NCBI GenBank assembly: GCA_930367215.1
Contig: OV884059.1
Span: 26,436,945 to 26,500,944 of the forward strand
DNA from: Pollenia angustigena
Taxonomy: Eukaryota; Arthropoda; Insecta; Diptera; Polleniidae
Length of the DNA: 64,000 nucleotides
Direction of reading: 5' to 3'
Part shown: positions 1 to 11,434 of the stretch, one piece after another
How the letters are laid out: each line of letters starts with the position of its first letter
How positions within the stretch are numbered: the stretch's first letter is position 1
Notes under the pieces: generated by a model
What the model was told of the DNA's origin: nothing
Database searches by the model: none
The model's input: only the letters and a program-made list of their open reading frames with translations
Made by a program: the position numbers and the translations under genes

Positions 1-308
1 TATGGACGACACATACACAAGCTGTTCGTGCTGCGGTCGTGCTAAAATTTTTTGTTTGTTCATTTCTTTGTCAATGTAAAAAATGAAACATTAAAAACAT
101 TAAAATATAATGTTTGTCTACAGAACCACTTTAACTGTTCTGTTTTATAACGAAGAACAGAACACTATGTAATGTTCGGCTCTTTCTTAAAAATAGTTAC
201 GAATGGTATTAAGGGTTGTGTTAGTCTACACAAAAACTAAAAAATAGATAACGTTTCTGGGTGTGTGAGCCGATCGCTAAATAATGTTCTGTTTATTTTC
301 TAACACTG
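1..308. mobile_element. Right end of a hAT-type MITE, left end outside window
   Basis: The sequence from about 65 to 308 closely matches 31200-31408, the right two thirds of the complete hAT MITE at 30911-31408, including the AATATAATGTTTGTCTACAG and GGGTGTGTGAGCC blocks. It ends in TTTTCTAACACTG, equivalent to TTTTCGAACACTG of the complete copy. The left terminus is beyond the window edge, so no target duplication can be checked. It is non-coding. Confidence 0.7.
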
Positions 309-316
309 CTCTAAGC

Positions 317-1331
317 TACTAAAAAACATAAATGACTCATTAAGCAGAGTGGCGGTTAGAGCACCATTTTCTCTCGACAAAAGTATCTTTCACGATCACA
401 AAATAAGCGCAAATTCTGGTTTCTTAATAGCGCAAAAGACTTAAAAACGGCTCGATTAAAAATTCAAAAAATTACTAGCTGGGATACTCCAATTTAAAAT
501 CAATGAATGACGTTATGGTCGTGCTTTACGACGTAAAGCACAAAATCTAGCAAATACAAATGCGAGTGTAAGAAGAGACAAAAAAAAATTCAGAGGTTAT
601 GGTTTGGGCACGCAGCGTTGCCAAATGTGCAGATTTATCTGTTTTTTCAGTTTTTTGAAGTGTTAAAAAAATTTTTTCTTCAAAAAGAAAAGCATTGAAT
701 AACAAAATGATTAACAAACATTTATTCTAATGCAACAATGTTACAACTTGTACTCTTTTTTAAAAGCAACGCATGAATATTCATAAGATTATTTCAGTTT
801 TATAAAAGGTTTATCGAACAAATTTTTATATAATATTCGTTTTAAATATTCCAAAAAAAACTGTTTTGTGTACGGAAGACATCTGGATGACATACTCTTT
901 AAAAACTAAAATGCGCCGTTCCATTCTATCGTTCAATGCTCTTTATACTTTGTGTCAATTATTATGTTTTTTATTGAAGTTAGAAAATATAAATCTGCTA
1001 CCAGACACCCCGTACTTATGTATATGGGTCATTCTAAGTTAAGAGGTTATCTGATATTATGAATGGCGGCGTGATAAAAATATTTAAAATAATGACTTTT
1101 TTCAATACATATAATCGTATATAATCAGGAAATTTGAATGCATGTTTAATAATGGCCAGTCAAGTAATCTCCTTTTTCCGGTATTTTAAATGACCAGGGG
1201 CCAGGACAAGATACCTTACTTTAAGGGGAATTAAGGGGAAGGGAGATTGAAAACAAACCTTATTTTCGTAAGAATCAACTTTAATTATTCAATATTTGAT
1301 GATAGTTTAAAACAAAAAACAAAAAAAAAAA
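317..1331. other. AT-rich stretch without recognisable gene
   Basis: I see no convincing coding frame here. There is a near-perfect 21-bp palindrome, GTGCTTTACG/ACGTAAAGCAC, at 523-543. A hAT-like terminus, CAGCGTTGCCAAATG, begins at 613, but I find no partner end. The rest is AT-rich and poly-A/T rich. Confidence 0.5.
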
Positions 1332-1914
1332 ACAAGTAAGAAAGTATAGTCGGTCAAGCCCGACCATATGATACCCTACACCACAGTATTAAAAACACAT
1401 CATGCTTATGTGTCCATGTAAATATTGATTTATCTATGTTTATAAACTTCATGAAAATCGGTTTGAAAGTTTGGGAGAGGCAGAAATTGCCTCCTGCCTC
1501 CCCTTGTGGTCCTATTTTTTAAAAACTGCATACCTAATGTGTCCCTATAGATATGGATCTATCTATGTTTTAAATTTCATTAAAATCGGTTTGATAGTTT
1601 CTGAGAGGAAGAAATTTCCCCCTATCTTCCCTCGCGGTCCTACGATTCGGCCCATTTTCAATAGGTTTGGTCCTTATGCCAATAAGAACCTATGACCCAA
1701 ATTTTATCAAATTATCTCCAAAATTGCGACCTGTACTTTGCGCACAGCCAGCCTGCCAGCCAGCCTGCCAGCCGGACGGACTTCGTTAGTTCGACTCAGA
1801 AAGTGATTCTAAGTAGATCGGTATACTTTACTTTAGGATCACTATTTTAAGGCGTTACACACATCAGCACAAATGCATAATACCCTCTCCACTATTGTGG
1901 TGTGGGTATAAAAA
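1332..1914 (+). mobile_element. DINE-1/INE-1-like non-autonomous Helentron, copy 1
   Basis: It starts AACAAGTAAGAAAGTATAG with a small hairpin (AGTCGGTCAAGCCCGACC). It ends TGTGGTGTGGGTATAAAA, and before that has a GCCAGCCTGCCAGC/GGACGGAC microsatellite-like block followed by a conserved TTCGACTCAGAAAGTGATTCTAAG-type block. This order (5' hairpin, GTCY-like microsatellite, conserved 3' block, GGGTATAAAAA end) is that of dipteran DINE-1/INE-1 elements, which are non-coding Helentron derivatives. The copy at 3916-4528 is about 90% similar by eye, so the family was active fairly recently. Confidence 0.75.
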
Positions 1915-2110
1915 TAGACTAACTCCATTGTCTTCTTTTATGTAACTTAGAAAACAAAAATACTTGGTATCTGCATAAACGTAGTCGAAAAAAACCAAAT
2001 TATTTAGTTGCACACATTTTGCAATGTTAGGTGACAATTATATATAAAGTATCAATGCTCCAATAAAAACTTTAAACTTAAATAAGAACTTCTACTTATA
2101 AAAACAAACA

Positions 2111-2728
2111 TTAAAAAATATAGCTTTTGAGATCACGCTTGTTCAAAGATATAAACACCCTCGTCAAAAGCTTAAAAATCCTTTGTCCTTTCATTTCGTT
2201 CGCATACAAGCTGACATGCCTCGGTAACTGATTGAGAACAAGACTGAGAAGAAACTTCATTAGTGGTTCGTCGTCAGATTTACTTTCAGGCCCATATACA
2301 TTATCAACATTAAGGCGCGGTTTGGTTTTCATGAAAGCAAAATCCAAAGTGCCGACCACAAAATAATTGGATACTTCAAGATCATAGAAACAGCTTAAGC
2401 TCTTCATTGTCAATTTATTGGGGCAAAATATTCTTCCAGTAATTTGATGGACCTTCATAGTGGCTGAGAAACTTTTAACACTTTTTTTAAGTCCATCTTC
2501 TTTCTTTGAAATGTGTTCGTCATCAATGGTGAACACTTTTACATTAGAACAATTTTTCTGAAAGGCGCTCGTTAAATCTTCCAGCGATGAATTGTCATTC
2601 TTAGCTCCAACAAGTCTTTCAGTAGTCCTTTTGCACGTCGCACCTACTCCATCAGGCGCGCCCTTGCCGTGACCGGCCTCGTGGTAATTCCACGTGAATT
2701 TTACTTTATTTAGGGAAAGTTCTTGCAA
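2111..2728 (-). pseudogene. Transposase-like fragment with an HGKGAPDGVGA motif
   Basis: This is an open minus-strand frame of about 205 codons. It also reads on upstream for several codons beyond 2728 without an ATG, so it is the 3' part of a longer gene rather than a complete one. The visible motif, TWNYHEAGHGKGAPDGVGA followed by CKRTTERLV, is one I know from transposon-encoded or transposon-like proteins of insects and cnidarians, where it sits in the catalytic half. I cannot name the superfamily with confidence. No terminal repeats can be assigned. It lies between a DINE copy and a short CCCTGC-ended MITE. It is probably a truncated relic with the N-terminal part lost. The frame is intact over about 600 bp, which is notable next to the badly broken transposases elsewhere in the window. 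Confidence 0.55.
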
Positions 2729-2908
2729 TTTGGTTCCAGTGCATAAAACATAAAAAACGAATATTGGATTTGATTAAAAAGTTGGTTAGCACGATTTTTT
2801 ATAACTCTTGAATGTCAGAACGTTAATATGGCAACGAAAGAAAGAACTGGACTACCTTCTATTATTGTATAATGCTACATATGTATGTTAGTAGTATAAA
2901 ACTAGCTT

Positions 2909-3282
2909 CCCTGCAAATAATAGGACCAGTCCAAGCACGCGTGTAAAGAGTAGTCCACAAGGGACCAGGACTAGTCCAAAAGTAACCCAAACGTATGGAA
3001 AAAACCTGGTCTTTTTAACATTACGATGTCCTAGGAGAGGACCATATAACCCAGCTTTGGACCACTATGGAGTAGTTTTAAAACTACTCCATGGTATACT
3101 CAAGAGGATTAGTTTTAAAGTCGTTTAAAAACGAAAGCATGTCGTTAAAAAACGAAGACATGTCGTCTCACTACAAACACTTTTAAGCAATGACATGGTC
3201 CATGCTTGCATTACATCGGACCAGTTCATGGAGTAGTCCATTTTATCAAAATGGATCAGGTGGTCCAATTTTATTTGCAGGG
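2909..3282. mobile_element. 374-bp inverted-repeat MITE, CCCTGCAAATAA ends
   Basis: The left end is CCCTGCAAATAATAGGACCA. The right end reads the same on the other strand with small changes (CCCTGCAAATAAAATTGGAC). The inside is packed with palindromic variants of GGACTAGTCC, TAGTCCA and ACTACTCC. Both flanks begin with TT (TT/CCC ... GGG/TT), matching the dinucleotide pattern seen for four other CCC-ended elements in this window. Confidence 0.75.
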
Positions 3283-3717
3283 TTCCTTATCTACCCACAC
3301 AATCGGAAAAATATGTATTGTGACGAAAAATCAAACTAACACAGTAAATTATACTGAAATTAAAATAAATAAATCTTACAAACAAACTAAAACCACAAAT
3401 AACAAGGGAATAAAACTCTCCAGTGGAGATACATTAATCACTGACACGTGCGAGCAACCCGAGTGGTTTGGTAGAATTATTGGCCCAATAAGAACACGCT
3501 AGTGGCTCACGCGACTTTTATTGTTAAATTCACTTCGAAACAAATGCTCTGCTATTTAAATTTGCAGCGTCAACGCATTTTAGCGGCATTTTTAAACGAT
3601 CGAAAAATGTGCAGGGGAAGAGACTTAAAATACGAGGGACAAAAAATATGCAATTTTTTTCAATAAAATATGAAAGTTTTTTTTAAATGATTACCATTGT
3701 TATTTATACTACTTTAT
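3283..3717. other. No recognisable gene
   Basis: This is AT-rich sequence between two mobile elements. I find no supported coding frame, although a short open frame runs through it into the adjacent MITE. Confidence 0.4.
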
Positions 3718-3915
3718 GTAATAACCAGGGCAAGGGAGTTCATGCACTTAAAATCGCAAAATATGCGCATAAAACATGCACTAAAAATCGTAAAATATGC
3801 AAAAATAAAAGTAAAAAATATGCATTAAAAATATATTTATTTAACCATATTTAACAAAAAAAAAAAAAAAAAACAAATACATTTCATTCAGTTTTAAAAA
3901 CTTAAAACATAGTTT

Positions 3916-4528
3916 AACAAGTAAGAAAGTATAGTCGGTCAAGCCCGACCATATGATACCCTACACCACAGTATTTAAAAACACATCATGCTTATGTGTC
4001 CATATAAATACAGATTTATCTATGTTTGTAAACTTCATGAAAATCGGTTTGAAAGTTTGTGAGAGGTAGAAATTGTCCCCTGCCTCCCCTTGTGGTCCTA
4101 TTTTTTAAAAACTGTATAGCTAATGTGTTCCTATGGATATGTATCTATCTATGTTTTTAATTTCATTTAAATCGGTTTGATAGTTTCTGAGAGGAAGAAA
4201 TTTCCCCCTATCTTCCTTCGTGGTCCTACAATTCGGCCCATTTTCAATAGGCTTGGTCCTTGTGGCAATAAGAACCTATTACCCAAATTTAATTAAATTA
4301 TCTCCAAAATTGCGGCCTGTACTTTGCGCACAAGGTTACATGGACAGCCAGCCAGCCTGCCAGCCAGCCAGCCTGCCAGCCGGACGGACATCGTTAGTTC
4401 GACTCAGAAAGTGATTCTAAGACGATCGGTATACTTTAAGGTGGGTCTAGGACCAATATTTTAAGGCGTTACACATATCAGCACAAATGCATAAAACCCT
4501 CTCCACTATTGTGGTGTGGGTATAAAAA
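3916..4528 (+). mobile_element. DINE-1/INE-1-like element, copy 2, nested in hAT
   Basis: It has the same start (AACAAGTAAGAAAG), the same GCCAGCC-rich block at about 4350-4387, and the same GGGTATAAAAA end as copy 1, at high similarity. It lies inside the hAT element 3726-7670 and so inserted after it. Small open frames in it have no meaning. Confidence 0.75.
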
Positions 4529-4549
4529 GTAGTAGTAGATAAAGATATA

Positions 4550-5727
4550 TTAACATATATAAATAAATAAGTTTTTTTTTAAGTTATCAAATGTAAAACT
4601 CATTCTATTTGGTCTTAAAACAGTTTTAAGCATTGAAAGTGTTCGTTCGACATCAACGGATGTAATAGGTGGATATTTAAAAGTGGTCAACTCCTTTGTA
4701 GAATATTCATTGTCTAAAATTTTTTCTTTACTGGAAGGTAAATTAAAAAATATTACCAATTTCTTAAACTTTTTTAAATCCGGCATTCTTTTTTAAAACT
4801 GCATAAATTTTGGCTTTTATTTTTTCGCCGATTTGACCCTCTACTTTTCTTATTTTAATGACAGCGTCATCAACGAGTTGAACCGAGGTGTTCAATGATT
4901 TAAACCCCTGAAGTTCGGTTATTGTCTCGACTAGAAACCCATTGTTTGAGTGTAAAAATTCTTATTGAGCCTTTATATTAGGTACATTTAAAATATTGTT
5001 TACTTTTTTATCGCGACTGCATTATTTTCGTTAAAATTATTTACCACATCTTTAAATTCTTCAAAATTGTTGGTATAATACTCAACTGCCTGCAACTAGG
5101 TACCCCATCTTGTTATACATGGTTGAAACGCAAAGGTGACTTTAAAAACTTTCATGCATAGCATGAGCTTAGCATGTGACATGTAACATTTTTGAGTAAG
5201 ATATCTTAAAAAAAAGGTCAAGTAGAGCAAAATTTTATTTTTATTAAAGGATTCTAAAAGAGAAATTGAATCTTTGAAAGTTCGAGCTATTGAAGCATGA
5301 TCCACCTTTTCCAACTTTAAAATATTTAACAAAAATTTGTGTTTACTCTGTTCTTCTTCTGCATTCAAGATCTTCTTCTGCATTCAAGATCCCAATTACG
5401 TAGACAACGAAACGTCCTTCAGTGTCCATTGCTTCGTCAATAGACAGCCACAAATTGTGTCACTTAATTCTTTCAACAATGTCACATAGTAAGTTTTTAT
5501 AAGGGTTGTTTCCGTAGGAATGGTTTCATTGTTATATTTGTTTAAAAAAATTCTATAATTTTGGTTGATTAGCTAATATAGAGGTATATCTGCAGACACC
5601 AGAGCATTATACAATTCAAAACTAAATTTGCTAATCTTATCCCCAAAAGTTGATTTTCTTGAAATTAAAGTTTGCGAAACGTTTTCATAAATCATAAATC
5701 TTTGTGTTTCTGGCTTTGAAATTTTTA
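4550..5727 (-). pseudogene. hAT transposase, broken
   Basis: On the minus strand three hAT blocks appear in order. At about 5727-5590 is a region reading SRKSTFGDKISKFSFELYN. At about 5460-5380 is LWLSIDEAMDTEGR with the first catalytic Asp region, followed by a CITRWGT segment near 5100. At 4786-4550 is the C-terminal dimerisation domain, containing YPPITSVDVERTLSMLK and RPNRMSF. Frames change several times and stops interrupt it. A 23-bp stretch near 5365-5390 (GATCTTCTTCTGCATTCAA) is tandemly duplicated. The gene belongs to the surrounding hAT element 3726-7670. Intact hAT transposases are about 600-700 residues, so perhaps half is legible here, and it is certainly inactive. Confidence 0.82.
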
Positions 5728-6361
5728 AATGAAACACCTTTTTGTAAACTTTGCAAAAAAGTATTTTTCCCTCTATTTTGAAGACTCAAAAACACACTTA
5801 TTTAAAAGATTATTTTTTGATATTTTTTCTTTTGGCATTTTTTTCCTTAAAAACAATTTATTTTATTAATACTTTTTGGATTTTAGGTCATACTTCTTAC
5901 ACCGTAAATCAAAAATATTATGTTGAGTTCTATTTTTTCTTCGCCGAACATTATTTTTATTTGCTGCTTCTTAAAGTAAAAAAAAATCGCGAACAAAATG
6001 AAATGTCAAAAACTGTTTTATTGTTACTTCTACAATTATGTGCACAATTATACAAATTGTATAATTTTTGTATGTGCTACTTTTTAAAAGTAAAAGAAAC
6101 AAGGTGAATTTATAATAAAATGTAGGTAATTCAGTACCAAACACCAACATGTTGTTTTTGCTCCTTGAAAATGTCGAAGTTAGCAGATTTTCCCATACTA
6201 TTTTGACTGTTTGACAGCTTCAGGGCTGAAACAACTATAACCAGCTGATTCACTGACTACACCTTATAATGAATTCGCCTTGAACAGAAAGATATTTCTA
6301 AACAAAAAACTAAGAAAAGAGCAATTTTTTTTATAAATATTACACAATATGACGAAAAATG

Positions 6362-7468
6362 TAGATATTGCTGTTCGGTTTTAACCGAAATCGAAACCGC
6401 AGTTTTAAATGCCTTAAAACCGAAACCGAAAACCGGCAAAAAACCTCGGTTTTAGGATTAACTTTAACAATATATTTATGCATAAATAAATTGCAAATTA
6501 TAAATAATACTGGAACTTCATATAGAAAAACTTTATATATACATAACAGCTTGCAACAATGGCAAGGTATTTCAAAATTCTTAAAATTCAAAATAAGTAC
6601 TAAAAAGAACAAATGTTACCTTTTTAACTCTTAAGTAGACACCTAATTTGTGTGGCACAAACTACCACCTAGTCTTAGCTGGGACCAATAGTATTTTGTA
6701 TAGAGTTTTTGTGGCTATAGAAAAAACTCACACCAACGAACCCCTGGGCAAGGCTGGGACTACTTTTATATGTACGGAGTTTTGTGGCTATAGCAGACAC
6801 ATTTTGTCGGAACGTGGAATAACTCTTCGAAAAAACAGTAAAGAAAGAATTCTTATGTGAGGGCAGGGCCTGGCCAGGCCCAAGTGGATACACGTTTTAC
6901 ACATTTTTCTCATTTTCTTGTAAAAAACACTTTGATTGAGGAATACATAATGTTTCGTTCTAATATACTTAATAATTATGCATATCGACCCCTAACCGCG
7001 AAAATAACGTAAGCGCCAAAAATAAAATTTTAAAGGTGAGAGCTTTTTTATTTTATTTCATATACATTTTGTATGAAATTTGTCGCTTACAATAAAATTG
7101 TTCTTGCTATAAAATCGTAACGGTACCTTATTTGACCATCACATTTTAGGAGATGATGGAAGTGTTGCCAATTAAGTAATTTATTAAAAAAAACGAAAAT
7201 TGAAAATCATGTCGCTTACGTTAATTTCGCGGTTAGGGCTCGATATAAAAAAACTGGAAAAAGTCAAACAAATGCCTGGCCAGGCCCAGGTATGCAAGGG
7301 TTAATAAAAGTACCTGCATTGAAACAAATAAAAAAAAAATATTTATGTTTATGTATGAAGTTTAAATTTGATATTCTCAAAATCGAAACCGAACCGAACC
7401 CGACCGGTTTTAATCATTTTAAAACCGAAACCGCGGTTTCACATTTTTACGGTTTTTAGCAAACTCTA
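6362..7468. mobile_element. Non-autonomous hAT, AAACCG-word family
   Basis: The ends are TAGATATTGCTGTTCGG (left) and TAGAGTTTGCTAAAAACCG (right, other strand), with a perfect 8-bp duplication, GAAAAATG, at 6354-6361 and 7469-7476. Both subterminal regions (6375-6455 and 7380-7455) are arrays of AAACCG / CGGTTT. I find no transposase inside. It contains a MITE at 6989-7239 and is itself inside the hAT at 3726-7670. Confidence 0.85.
6989..7239. mobile_element. 251-bp MITE, CCCTAACCGCG inverted repeats
   Basis: The 25-bp ends (C/G)CCCTAACCGCGAAAATAACG are nearly identical on both sides. They are flanked by TCGA at 6985-6988 and 7240-7243, read as a 4-bp target duplication. It is non-coding and sits at the third level of nesting. 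Confidence 0.8.
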
Positions 7469-7678
7469 GAAAAATGTGAATTTATAACAAAATATGACGA
7501 AAAATATGCATTTATATCAAAATATGCAAAAACATGCATTTAAAGCGAAATATGCACTTACAAATTGATGCCATTTTACTGGAAATATTGTGATTCGCAA
7601 AGATATTAACTTTAGGTGTTTCTCAGAGTACCGACAACAAACATGCATTTGCATGAAGTTCCTTGCCCTGGTAATAAC

Positions 7679-8388
7679 TAACGATTTAATGTTTAATAAA
7701 TTAGTAATGTGTTAAATTTCAAAGATTTTGTTACAGAATAGTAAAGGGACAGGCCAGGGTAGAAACTTTTTTCTAGCTAAACATAAAGTTATGACTAAAC
7801 TAAGGTAATTTAGGTATAGCAATTTATTGGTGAAAAAGTATACTTTATTTATTATTAAACACGTTATACATTTCCACAAATTTAAAAATTATGTATGATT
7901 TTTTAATGTAGCCGTCGATAGTACCTATTTACGTAGAAACACCCATATGCTTAATTTAATATCTTATTAACTTCTTTGCCTTTATTATTTTAAATGAATA
8001 TTGCTCAAATATTTTCTAGATAATATTGTGTAAAAGTTTTAAGTAATGTAAATTTTTTTTTGTTCTAAATTTTGCATTCAAAACTTTGCTATATTGTTAC
8101 TATAAAAACTTTTTTTATAATTAGTTTTTTCTTCATTTATTTTCCAATTAAAAATTAACTGTTGGTGTTTTTTATATTTTGGAAATAAAGTCATAAAAAA
8201 AGCAAAAATATTGAAGAGAAGAGATACCCAAGAGCTCCCTAAGCTCAGTAAAAGTCTGTGATAACCAGTGTTAACACCAGAAAAATACAAGATTACACTT
8301 AAGATGAAGCAAAATTACCTGATTTTAATGAAATTACAGCGGATTTCAAATCAAAGTTTCATTTGATAAAAAAATCTTTTGTAAAAGC
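7679..8388. other. No recognisable gene
   Basis: AT-rich sequence with no coding frame, repeat or hairpin I can support. Confidence 0.4.
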
Positions 8389-8443
8389 AACAAGTAAGAA
8401 ATTGTAGTCGGTCAAGTTCGACTATTTAATACCCTATATGACA
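8389..8443 (+). mobile_element. 5' end of a DINE-like element split by a hAT
   Basis: CAAGTAAGAAATTGTAGTCGG plus a TACCCTATATGACAGTATC stretch matches the start of the DINE copies. The sequence resumes after the hAT target duplication at 9575. A second DINE-like 3' end (TTTGTGGTGGGTATAAAAA, to about 8996) lies inside that hAT. Confidence 0.6.
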
Positions 8444-8451
8444 GTATCTAC

Positions 8452-9574
8452 TAGGGATGCCAATCCCGAAATCCCGGGATTTTCGGGATTCAGTAAATCC
8501 CGAATCCCGGGATTTAAATTTTGTAATCCCGGGATTTTCGGGATTTAGTTAATCCCGAAATTGTTAACAAAATTTTCTTGCTTTACCTTTTATTATAAAA
8601 AGAAATTCATCTTTACATTCCCCCTTGAGAGCATAGGGAACAAAATACTGATCTTTAATATTTACTTGATTATTTCTGTTAATACTGTCATTAAAAACGA
8701 AACAAAAAAGTTAAGCTTTGTTTGTTTTAAGCATGTCCAACAATTATAAAGAAATTTTAACGAGTAGTGAAGAAAATAATTAAAGAAGAAAATGAATAAA
8801 GGAAAAAAATGTCTTTTCAAATGAACAAAACATTCCAATGGTGCACCAAATTCTACATTAAAACTTTACTCTTCACAGGGCTAGAAATATAAAAGTGTTG
8901 CACGAGAGTAGGCATAGGAACTACGGCAATTTATGGAGCGATTATACATAATTAAACACTACACAATTCCTACCACTTTGTGGTGGGTATAAAAATGTTT
9001 TTTTTTTAAATTAGATTTTTTGGTTAACTAAATAAATTGATTTTGATAATTAATTTCGAATTAATTAATTACTTAATAAAAATTTGAATAGAATCTTACA
9101 AATAAATCAATTACATATATATAATATTGTTTTAAATTAATTTGGATCAACTGAGGTAATTGAATAAAATATAAATTTTATGGTAATTATTTTTTAGTTG
9201 AATCAATTAACAAATTGTTAGAAATCGTACGCTGTTTTTTATTATCATATTTTTAATTAAATCAATCATTAATTAAGAAAAAATCACAATTTTTAATGTA
9301 AGTAATATATATAACATTATCTTTAAATTTAAAATAACAAATTAATATAAAACTTTTGCTTGTAAACCGCTTTTAATGACTTTTTTTTTTAATAAATATC
9401 TATAAAAAGCATTTATCTTCTAATTTTCAAAAACCCCGAATCCCGAAAAATCCCGATATCCCGGAAAATCCCGGGATCCCGTAAAATCCCGGGATCCCGA
9501 AAAATCCCGGGATTTGATTTTTTGAAATCCCGAATCCCGGGATTTGCGAAAACCAGTCCCGATTGGCATCCCTA
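8452..9574. mobile_element. Non-autonomous hAT, CCCGGGATT-word family
   Basis: The ends TAGGGATGCCAATC occur as perfect inverted copies, with a perfect 8-bp duplication, GTATCTAC, at 8444-8451 and 9575-9582. Subterminal blocks at 8465-8560 and 9433-9545 are dense arrays of AATCCCGGGATT / AAATCCCG. No transposase is legible. It is related in end sequence and word to the hAT at 47088-47944. Confidence 0.9.
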
Positions 9575-9956
9575 GTATCTACAGACAAGAGTGTTGCTTA
9601 CTTGGTACCGTTAGGCAATTGTGGACGTATTGAAGTTAATATTAAAATAATAATTCCTTACGCCAAATTTTATCCAGATATCTACATTTATACAAGATTT
9701 TTCGTCTTAACCCAACAAACACGGAGGTTTGATTTCAAATTGATAATGATTTGAAATCAAACGTTTTCACAAACGATAAACGTTTGATGATGATTTGAAA
9801 ATAATAGCATTCTGCATAGCAATTTGTTAATTTTAATTCATTATTTGTTAAAATAAACTGTTAGAGAAACATTTGGCACCACAGCCAAAAGAATATATAT
9901 TGTTCCTCTAATTCTTGCAAAGACGAAATTGGCTCCCTTTTATTTTGAGGATTGCC

Positions 9957-11027
9957 TAACGTGACCATTTTTTATTTTGCTCAAACCGGGACGCCGGTTT
10001 TTTGCGTCAGTTAGTAAATTCATAGCAGAAAAATCACATTTCTTAGCACTTTTTTATTATTTATTAAAATAGTATTTGTTAAAAATTTTCAAAGTTATAA
10101 ACACACATACATTTTGACAAAACATCTTAAGTCGAGATAAGATAGCAAAAAAAGTTTTAAAAAAACTCCGTGAAAAAATCATTCTTATCGATACATAATA
10201 AAATAAACCGAAATTTAAGAAAAATTTCGTTTATAATACAAAATTTTAAAATAGTAAACAAAAGTGTTTTTTGACGGAAAATTCGTATAATTAACAGGAT
10301 TTTTTTCAACGTTTTAAATTTGACTTAAGATGTTTTGTCAAAAGGCCAAGAATTATTTTTATACTTATCAGTGGAACAAATTTTTTAAATACAGAGTAAT
10401 TTTTTAATGGCTGGTACATTTTTAAAACCCTTTCAACATATAACAAAATAACAAAATTATATATATATTTTTACAATAATACTTTCGTAATCTACAGGTA
10501 GCCCATTCGCCGCCGCTAATTCGAGCGTCTTGTTTGAGCTTTTTTTGAGTAATAATTTTAAAAATTGTTTTGTTTACTGCTGTACACTTATTTTTTTAAG
10601 ACTTAACAACTCGACTTTTGTGGTCCAATTGTCACAATACAAAAACTGTAGTTCGTATACAAACTTTGACAAGCCGACCACCGAAAAAACCATATGTTGA
10701 CTTGAACCCACCTTCTAGTGAATTTGCTTTGATGTGGACGTTGTTTCTGCGAGTCTATAAGATTGGTGTCATGATAAATGTCAAATCGTATCATGACACC
10801 AATTTACTGCCATTTTCGCACTTGTATTTTTATTTATGAAAAAGTCAAACTATTGCTCCACTTATTAAAAAAACCATACAGAAAAGAGAATTAAAAAATA
10901 AAATTAATACGTTTCCATGCTGGGAAATCGGGACGATTTCGCGTTCCGAAGCTCTCTTTGGGGACACCGAGACGGAAATCCGTAAATCGGGACTGTCCCG
11001 GTGAAACCGGGACGTATGGTCACGTTA
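9957..11027. mobile_element. hAT-like element, CCGGGAC-word family, nested
   Basis: The ends TAACGTGACCAT are perfect inverted copies. The flanks GGATTGCC (9949-9956) and GGATTGTC (11028-11035) are a 7-of-8 target duplication. CCGGGAC words occur at both ends. At about 10612-10740 it holds a partial relative of the 196-bp MITE at 20551-20746, and at 10111-10344 another MITE. Confidence 0.75.
10111..10344. mobile_element. 234-bp MITE, TTTTGACAAAACATCTTAAG ends, copy 1
   Basis: ATTTTGACAAAACATCTTAA at the left is inverted at 10321-10344. The same element occurs at 38906-40063, there split by another transposon. Copy 1 is uninterrupted, so it serves as the empty-site reference. Confidence 0.8.
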
Positions 11028-11434
11028 GGATTGTCGCACCGCGATCTTGTTGTATGACTTATAATTTCCGAACTTTTCCCTTTTATTTTTTTTAATTCTT
11101 ATTCTTAATCTTTGTAATAACTCACAAATAATTTTTATTTTTCACAAAAAATAAATCGTTAACACATTTAACCACAAAGTAAAAACTTAACTTTAATCGC
11201 CATTTTTAATGCTTACATTTGTTTTTCGCTTTAGTATTGCCAAGTTTAGTTTTGATTTGAATTAAGCATTTGATACCAATTTGACATCAAATTGATAAAA
11301 CATTTGATGTAAATTGTTTATTTTCAAATCATTATCAATGTTAAATCAAACATTTGAAAAACGTTTAAGAATTGTGTTTGATGTCAAATGATAAATTGAT
11401 TTCATATCAAAGATTTGACTTCGTGTTTGTTGGG

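Larger units (their letters stand above)
3726..7670 (-). mobile_element. hAT DNA transposon, 3.9 kb including nested insertions
   Basis: The ends are CAGGGCAAGGGAGTTCATGC (left) and, on the other strand, CAGGGCAAGGAACTTCATGC (right). They are flanked by a perfect 8-bp target duplication, GTAATAAC, at 3718-3725 and 7671-7678. Eight-bp duplications and CAGGG ends are the hAT hallmark. Subterminal regions at both ends carry repeated AAATATGCA / TGCATATTT words. Inside are a DINE copy (3916-4528), the element's own broken minus-strand transposase (4550-5727), and a younger hAT (6362-7468). Without the nested pieces it is about 2.2 kb, so it is internally reduced. Confidence 0.88.
9711..11434. mobile_element. 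CCCAACAAACACG-ended inverted-repeat element
   Basis: The left end CCCAACAAACACGGAGG is mirrored by CGTGTTTGTTGGG at 11422-11434. Near both ends lie repeated TTTGATNNNAAATTGAT-type words (9726-9800 and 11270-11420). The flanks are AA/CCC and GGG/AA. A hAT element (9957-11027) interrupts it; without that it is about 650 bp and non-coding. Confidence 0.75.
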
